Below, one piece after another: positions 57,701-64,000 of a DNA stretch of 64,000 bases. Position 1 is the stretch's first letter. Each line of letters starts with the position of its first letter. Position numbers and translations under genes: made by a program. The notes beneath the pieces are model-generated. The model was not told the DNA's origin, ran no database searches, and worked only from the letters and a program-made list of their open reading frames with translations. The stretch comes from Coniella vitis. Lineage: Eukaryota; Ascomycota; Sordariomycetes; Diaporthales; Schizoparmaceae. The DNA lies in the NCBI GenBank assembly GCA_011317545.1, contig WUJK01000012.1, positions 27,501-91,500 of the forward strand, read 5' to 3'.

Positions 57701-60530
57701 TATTATATTATATCCTAATCTACCGTATCCCTTCTTTTATTAGGTATTAACTATCGCTAAATCCTTCTCTATAAGCTATCGAGGTTTATCGTATCCTAGG
57801 GTAATTATCGTTTTAGCTCTTCTCGATTTAGAGGTATATATAAATTTATTTAAGCCCCTATTATCTAAGTATCGCTTAGTAACTAAATCCGATCCTACGC
57901 CTTTAATTATAACCGCTTCCTAGGTAACCGCTTTACCCTATAAAATATAGCTATTAGTCTAATCGATTCGAGGATTTTCCTTTCTTAACTATAATATACC
58001 TAAAATTAGCTCGTATTATACGGTATCCGTAATATCGAAGTTTATTAGTATTATACGTCTATAGATCGTAACTAGTAATTAATTAGATTCTATATCGATA
58101 ATACCTTAGCTATAAGTAACTTCTATACCTTCTACGGTACTAAGTTTATAGGGTTCTATCTTCTTCTTCTAAGGTATCCGTTCTCTATTAATAACGCTTA
58201 GGGATATAAAGTTTCCTTACGCTCCGCTATCTAGGAGTACTATATAGTATTTATCGTTAATTCGTACTACGATTTTTAAATATTCGTACGTCGAGCTATC
58301 TATCGCGTAGAGGGACTTTATCGTAAGTCCTAATCGCTTATTATCCCTTATAGGCGATCCTTGCCTTTTAGGTTCTACTATTCTTACTATACTCCGAGAG
58401 CTGCTATTTATACTAGGTTCTTAGCGTATTATATTCCGTATTATATACGTACTGCGGCTTATCGCTATAAGCGCGCTTGATTTTCTTCTTCGGTATACGG
58501 AGTCTATGCTCCGGGCTAACTATCCTTAAGGTTATAGTAGGTATACGCTTTATCCGCTAGGTATTCTATATAGTCGGTACGCTTATAGAAGCTATAGTGC
58601 GTAGGTTCTACGTATACGAGCTTCGCGAGCCTTTCCCTTTATTTCTATTCGCGTATTCTATACTAATCGAGCGCTTTTTCTTACGCGTAAGGTATATACT
58701 AGGGTATTATGTATTAGTACTATTTTACTTATCGTATAGTATATTCGTAGGGGGTATTATATATAAGGCTAATGCTAGCGTAGTTTCCCCTTATTCTAAG
58801 TACTTTATAATAGTCGCTATTATCGTTATTATAGGCGATAATACTATACCCTGCCTCGCGCATAGGGAACTATTCGTTAGTTACCTTATATTTAAAGTAT
58901 TATCTGTAATTATATATAATACAGGCAAACTATACGATCTAATAGTGCTTTTCGTAGAGGTGATTAATTCGCATATCTTCCTATATAAGGGGGGTTTCGT
59001 TTTAATAAGATATTATTCGGAATAGTTCTCTAAGTATAATACCGTAGATAAGGTAGTATGCGTTTCCTTTATTAATATCTTCGTCTATAGAGCTTTCTAA
59101 TTCTAAGCTCGTTTCTTTATTAATAGTTTAGGTATTAATACTCTAACCGATACTAAGCGTTTCCTATTATTCCGTAATTTCCGTAATATTACTTTATAAA
59201 GTATCCGTTAGGAGAGGTATCCTCTAGGTAATTATAATTTATCGTTCCTTATAAGGTTTCTAAGGGAACTATCCTAAGCCTTACTTTATTAAAAGGTACG
59301 TTATATAATTATCCTTATAATAGAAGGTCTAGTTAAGGAGTTTATAATCGGAGTCGTCTAACGCTTACTCTAAAAGCTAGTTTTAGCTAGGAGTAGAGTC
59401 CGTAATCTCGCGTATTATAATATTAGCTTATCGTCCTTCGGGGACTTTCTTAAATTCCCTGGGTTTCTTAGGTTATCGGCACTCTCGTACGAAATAGCCT
59501 ATCTTACTATAGTTAAAGCATTCCTTACTTATAGGTTTACGTTAAGCTATATCGAGCTCTATAGGGCCTAAGTATATAGTGCCGCTAACTGCTATACCTC
59601 GTTACTAGAAGCTATAATTAGTAGTCTATTAAATCCGCCGTCCTATATTAGCATAATTCCTCTATATAGTATAGCTTCCTCCTTTTTTGCTTTTCTCTAT
59701 ATATCTTTCGTAAAGACGGTTATCGATACGGATAGCGTTATTACTAAATATTATAAAGTCTTCGGGCTAGTCCTACTTAGAGATTTCGTCCTTAACCTTA
59801 TCCTTAAGTCCTCTATAATAGTATTCTATAAGGTTCTTATCTCCCTAAGGGAGGCGTACTAAGAGTTACTTAAAGCGGATTATATAGGCTAAAGCAGACT
59901 TATTCTACTTAAGTTCTATAAGTTATTATACTATAGTCTGTTCTTCGTTAGGATCGCTAAATATTTCCTTAAGGATATATTCGAATCCTGCGAATAAATC
60001 GAATATATTCTTAGTAGTTATCTTACGTTAATCGAGGTTGCCTAGGTATTTAATATAATTATAAAGTAAGGGTTCGTACTAGATAAGTATATCCTTTTCG
60101 AGTCGTATTCCGGCTGGGATAACTTTATCGGGTTCGGTAGTAAATTATACTACGTTATATAGGAAGTACGCCTTATAATAAGTAAGGAACCCTTAAAGTA
60201 TCTTCTAGTTGCCGTCGTATATAATAGGTTTATCTATCTTATAGCCGTTACCGGTATTCTAGATAATAAGCGCTAAGGGTATAGCGGCCGTAGCTTAGTA
60301 TTATTCGATTTACTAAGCCTGCCGATAGATAGTACGATTCTGCTGCTCCTAAGCCTATCGGAATATAGCGAGTTGCTAAGTAAGTTCGATTAATTAGTAT
60401 ATTATATCTTCCTAGGTTATAACCTAACGACGTCCTTCGCCTAAGGTAGACGGGGTAGGAGTTTAAGGAGCTATTACTATACTTAATATTACCTAAGAGG
60501 TATATATAGACCGTCCTAAATAAGAGTTAT
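54800..60530 (-). pseudogene. gag-pol: gag and pol of element B (broken)
   Basis: Minus-strand copy of the element A coding region: chromodomain about 54850-54970, integrase about 55260-56000, RNase H and RT about 56300-57480, protease near 58230, gag about 59500-60450. The RT catalytic box region (about 57005) again reads YLDDI with RIP-type damage around it. Stops throughout. Confidence 0.8.
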
Positions 60531-60991
60531 AAAAATATAATAATCCTTACCTAAATCCCGGATTCTAGAAATACCTATAAGTTATATATTAGCAGGTAGG
60601 GAAGTATTACCTTTAAGTCTTCGTATATTATCGAGCAATATTAAATATTATAAGTAATTAAAAGGGATTACCCTATTATATAAAATAATACTTAGATTTA
60701 TAACTAAAGATTATAAGGAAAACTATCCAATAGCTAGGAAATCCATCGTCCTTATATCCTTCCGTTATTCTATTTATTAATACGTAGCCTATCTAAGCCT
60801 ATTAATACCTATAATTGCCCATTAACTATCCGATAGGTAATAGTAATCTCTTATAGGCTTTACCCTAACCCTGATTACGTCGTCCGTATTCCTTATATAA
60901 GAGATCCCCATCGGTCCGTTAAGGTTCCGATTTGCTAGCATATAGTTGCGCTAGCCTGTTCCTATAACCTGTATAACCGTGGGTTATAATA

Positions 60992-63900
60992 TATAGCCGT
61001 TATACCCCTAGCGCCTATTATTTAAAACACCGGTAATAGCTATAAGATAGATAAACCTACTATATATAACGGTAACTAAAAAACGCTTTAAGGGTTCTTT
61101 ACCTATTATAAGGTATACTTCCTATATAATATAGCTTAATTCTCTACTAAACCTAATAAAGTTATCCTAGCCGGTATACGATTCGAAAAAGACGTACTTA
61201 TCTAGTATAAACCTTTACTTTATAATTATATTAAATACCTAGGTAACCTCGATTAACGTAAGACGATTATTAAGAATATATTCGATTTATTCGTAGGATT
61301 CGAACGTATCCTTAAGGAAATATTTAGTAATCCTAACGAAGAACGAACTATAATATAATAATTTATAGAACTTAAGTAGAATAAGTCTACTTTAGCCTAT
61401 ATAATCCGCTTTAAATAACTCTTAGTATACCTCCCTTAGGAAGATAAGAACCTTATAGAATACTACTATAAAGGACTTAAGGATAAGGTTAAGGACGAAA
61501 TCTCTAAGTAAGACTAGCCTAAAAACTTTATAATATTTAGTAATAACGCTATCCGTATCGATAACTATCTCTACGAAAAACGTATAGAGAAAAGTAAGAA
61601 AGGAGGAAGCTATATTATATAAAGGAATTATATTAATATAGGACGGCGGATTTAATAGATAATTAACTATAGCTTCTAGTAATAAAGTATAATAGTTAGC
61701 GGTATTATATATATAGGACCTATAAAGCTCGATATAGCTTAGCGTAAACCTATAAGTAAGGAATACTTTAATTATAGTAAGATAGGCTACTTTATACGAG
61801 AATACCGATAACCTAAGAAACCTAGAGAATTTAAGAAAATCTCCGAAGGACGATAAGCTAATATTATAATATATAAGATTATAGACTCTACTCCTAACTA
61901 AAACTAGCTTTTAGAGTAAGTATCGGATAACTCCGATTATAGACTCCTTAATTAAACCTTCTATTATAAGGATAATTATATAATATACCTCTCGGTAAAA
62001 TAAGGCTTAGGATAGTTCCCTTAGAAACCTTATAAGGAACGATAAATTATAGTTATCTAGAGAATACCCCTTTCTACGAATAATAATCTATTCGAAAGAC
62101 TAGTAATAGAATAGTAAGCCTAGCTTATTAGGGAATACCCCTATTAGCGCGATATAAAAGGGTACGAACTACCTAACGAAACGGATATCTTGTAGAGTAA
62201 TATTACGGAAATTATAGAATAATAGGAAACGCTTTATATTAGTTAGGATACTAGCGCCTAAACTATTAATAAAGAAACGAGCTTAGAATTAGAAAGCTCT
62301 ACGGACGGAGATATCGATAAAGGAGATATATATTACCTTATCTATAGTATTATACTTAGAGAACTATTCCGAATAATATCTTATTAAGATAAAACCCCCC
62401 TTATATAGGAAGACGTACGAATTAATTACCTCTACGAAAAATACTACTAGATCGTATAGTTTGCCTATATTATATATAATTATAGATAATACTTTAAATA
62501 TAAGGTAACTAACGAATAGTTCCCTATACGCGAGATAGGATATAATATTATCGCCTACGACGACGATAATAGCGACTATTATAAAGTATTTAGAATAAGG
62601 GGAAACTACGCTAGTATTAGCCTTATATATAATACCCCCTACGAATATACTATACGATAAGTAAAATAGTACTAATATACGATACCCTAGTACGCACCTT
62701 ATACGTAAGGAAAAGCGCTCGATTAGTATAGAATACGCGAATAGAAGCGAAGGGAAAAGCGCGTAAAGCCCGTATATACGGAACCTATATATTATAGCTT
62801 CTATAAGAGCGTAGACTATATAGAATATATAGTAGATAAAGTACGAATCTACTATATTATTAAGAATAGCGAACCCGGAGTATAGACTCCGTATACCGAA
62901 GAAGAAAATTAAGCGCGCCTATAGCGATAGGCCGTAGTATATATACGATACGGAATATAATAAGCTAAAAACCTAGTATAAATAGCAGCCCTTAGAGTAT
63001 AATAAGAATAGTAGAACCTAAAAGGTAAGGATCGCTTATAAGGGATAATAAGCGATTAGGACTTACGATAAAGTCCCTCTACGCGATAGATAGCTCGACG
63101 TACGAATATTTGAAAATCGTAGTACGAATTAACGATAAATACTATATAATACTCCTAGATAGCGGAGTATAAGGAAACTTTATATCCCTAAGCGTTATTA
63201 ATAGAGAACGGATACCTTAGAAGAAGAAGATAGAACCCTATAAACTTAGTATTATAGAAGGTATAGAAATCGCTTATAGCTAAGGTATTATCGATATAAA
63301 ATCTAATTAATTACTAATTACGATCTACGGATATATAATACTAATAAACTTCGATATTACGGATACCGTATAATATAAGCTAATCTTAGATATACTATAG
63401 TTAAGAAAGGAAAATCCTCGAATCGATTAGACTAATAGTTATATTTTATAGGATAAAGCGGATACCTAAGAAGCGGTTATAATTAAAGGCGTAGGATCGG
63501 ATTTAATTACTAAGCGATATCTAGATAATAGGGGCTTAAACGAATTTATATATACCTCTAAATCGAGAAGAGCTAAAGTAATAGCTACCCTAGGATATAA
63601 TAAACCTCGATAGCTTATAGAGAAGGATCTAACGATAATTAGTACCTAATAGAATAAGGGATATAGCAGATTAGGATACGATATAATAGGATTCTATAGA
63701 TAGTAGGATATATTATTGCGATAAGCTTAAGAAGGAACTAAGTATATATAACGATATCTCCTTATAATAGTAATTATATAAGACGAAGATACGTTTAAAG
63801 ACCTCTCCGGTATACTAGAAGAGTATTAGAAGTTTATAAAACTATTTTAAGGAAAATTCGATAATAGCCTATTAGAGTATAGCCTATATAACTATAAGAT

Positions 63901-64000
63901 CCTACTTAAGGAAGGAGAATAACTAAAGTTCTTTCCTATCTACGGATTAGATAAGGATAAACTTAAAGTATTTAGAGAATATATCGACGAAAATCTTAAG
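60992..64000 (+). mobile_element. Element C, right part: gag to start of RT, runs off the window
   Basis: Resumes the element C interior after the TATAG duplication and matches element A from about 5853 to 8860: gag with GLKDKVKDEIS (about 61470-61510), zinc-knuckle remnant (about 61765-61810), protease ILLDSGV (about 63150) and the first part of RT (FPIYGLDKDKLKVFREYIDE, to 64000). More stops than in A. The 3' LTR lies outside. Confidence 0.88.

Larger units (their letters stand above)
53422..60991 (-). mobile_element. Element B: full-length family A retrotransposon, inserted in element C
   Basis: Complete 7.57-kb element in minus orientation with two 456-bp LTRs (53422-53877 = 3' LTR, 60536-60991 = 5' LTR) and an exact 5-bp target duplication TATAG (53417-53421, 60992-60996). 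The surrounding element C sequence is continuous when B is removed. On the minus strand the order is LTR, gag, protease, RT, RNase H, integrase, chromodomain, tRNA-like, antisense ORF, LTR. Heavily RIP-mutated; no open gene remains. The 142-codon frame at 58597-59025 is antisense to the gag-pol linker and is fortuitous. Confidence 0.93.

Noticed and set aside
58597..59025. 142-codon frame on the plus strand with hydrophobic runs
   Set aside because: Antisense to the gag-pol linker of element B; not found as a frame in copies A or C.
1..64000. CRISPR arrays, bacterial operons or phage genes
   Set aside because: None seen; introns, LTR elements and gene families are fungal throughout.

Overview
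The window looks like nuclear DNA of a filamentous ascomycete (Pezizomycotina). Genes carry short GT-AG introns (mostly 50-110 nt) with CTAAC/CTAAT-type branch points, and the families are typical of moulds: several cytochrome P450s, a Pth11-like rhodopsin-domain protein, a fungal cystathionine gamma-synthase type and TauD dioxygenases. Large AT-rich blocks are full of chromovirus-type Ty3/gypsy retrotransposons mutated in the manner of repeat-induced point mutation (RIP): CA and TG dinucleotides are almost gone, CG is retained, and CAG/CAA/TGG codons have become stops.

Layout. 0-3.3 kb: an SDR reductase entering from the left edge and an intact P450. 3.4-3.75 kb: a 93-bp tandem repeat. 4.4-23.2 kb: RIP-degraded retrotransposon block with full element A (5149-12823), 5'-truncated relative D (12824-13896 plus 21383-22551) carrying full element E of a second family (13897-21377), and LTR F. 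23.7-25.1 kb: an intact Pth11-like gene. 25.8-28.9 kb: a gene remnant, AT-rich DNA and a solo LTR with its target duplication. 29.1-51.9 kb: a gene-rich island with the architecture of a biosynthetic cluster, interrupted by one solo LTR and one 29-bp LTR footprint. 52.7-64.0 kb: element C, running off the right edge and split by full element B inserted within it (53422-60991, TATAG duplication).

The island at 29-52 kb holds a P450 (with a predicted 6-nt micro-exon), a cystathionine gamma-synthase-type PLP enzyme, a PPOX/NimA-like flavin-binding protein, an aspartate kinase, an HpcH/HpaI aldolase, a TauD dioxygenase, an aspartate-type aminotransferase, a beta-lactamase-fold protein with Thr in place of the SxxK serine, an ATP-grasp ligase and a CYP52-like P450. 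Eight of these ten are arranged as four divergent pairs. No PKS, NRPS or terpene synthase is visible. The enzyme set points to making and ligating an unusual aspartate-family amino acid, but five of the ten genes (gamma-synthase, PPOX, aspartate kinase, ATP-grasp, CYP52-like P450) carry stops or frameshifts, so the pathway is probably decaying here. Intact are the first P450, the aldolase, TauD, the aminotransferase and the beta-lactamase-fold gene. The 8-mer TCGGCCGA (or a near match) lies in the non-coding DNA beside most of these genes and is a candidate regulator site.

Other unexplained structure: a tRNA-like sequence and an antisense coiled-coil ORF between pol and the 3' LTR of the A/B element family; an antisense Asn-rich ORF in the same place in element E; LTRs whose ends are conserved but whose centres differ in every copy; and a palindromic LTR-end insertion flanked by a 5-bp duplication. 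All exon structures are read by eye from splice signals, frame continuity and remembered family motifs; no search was run.
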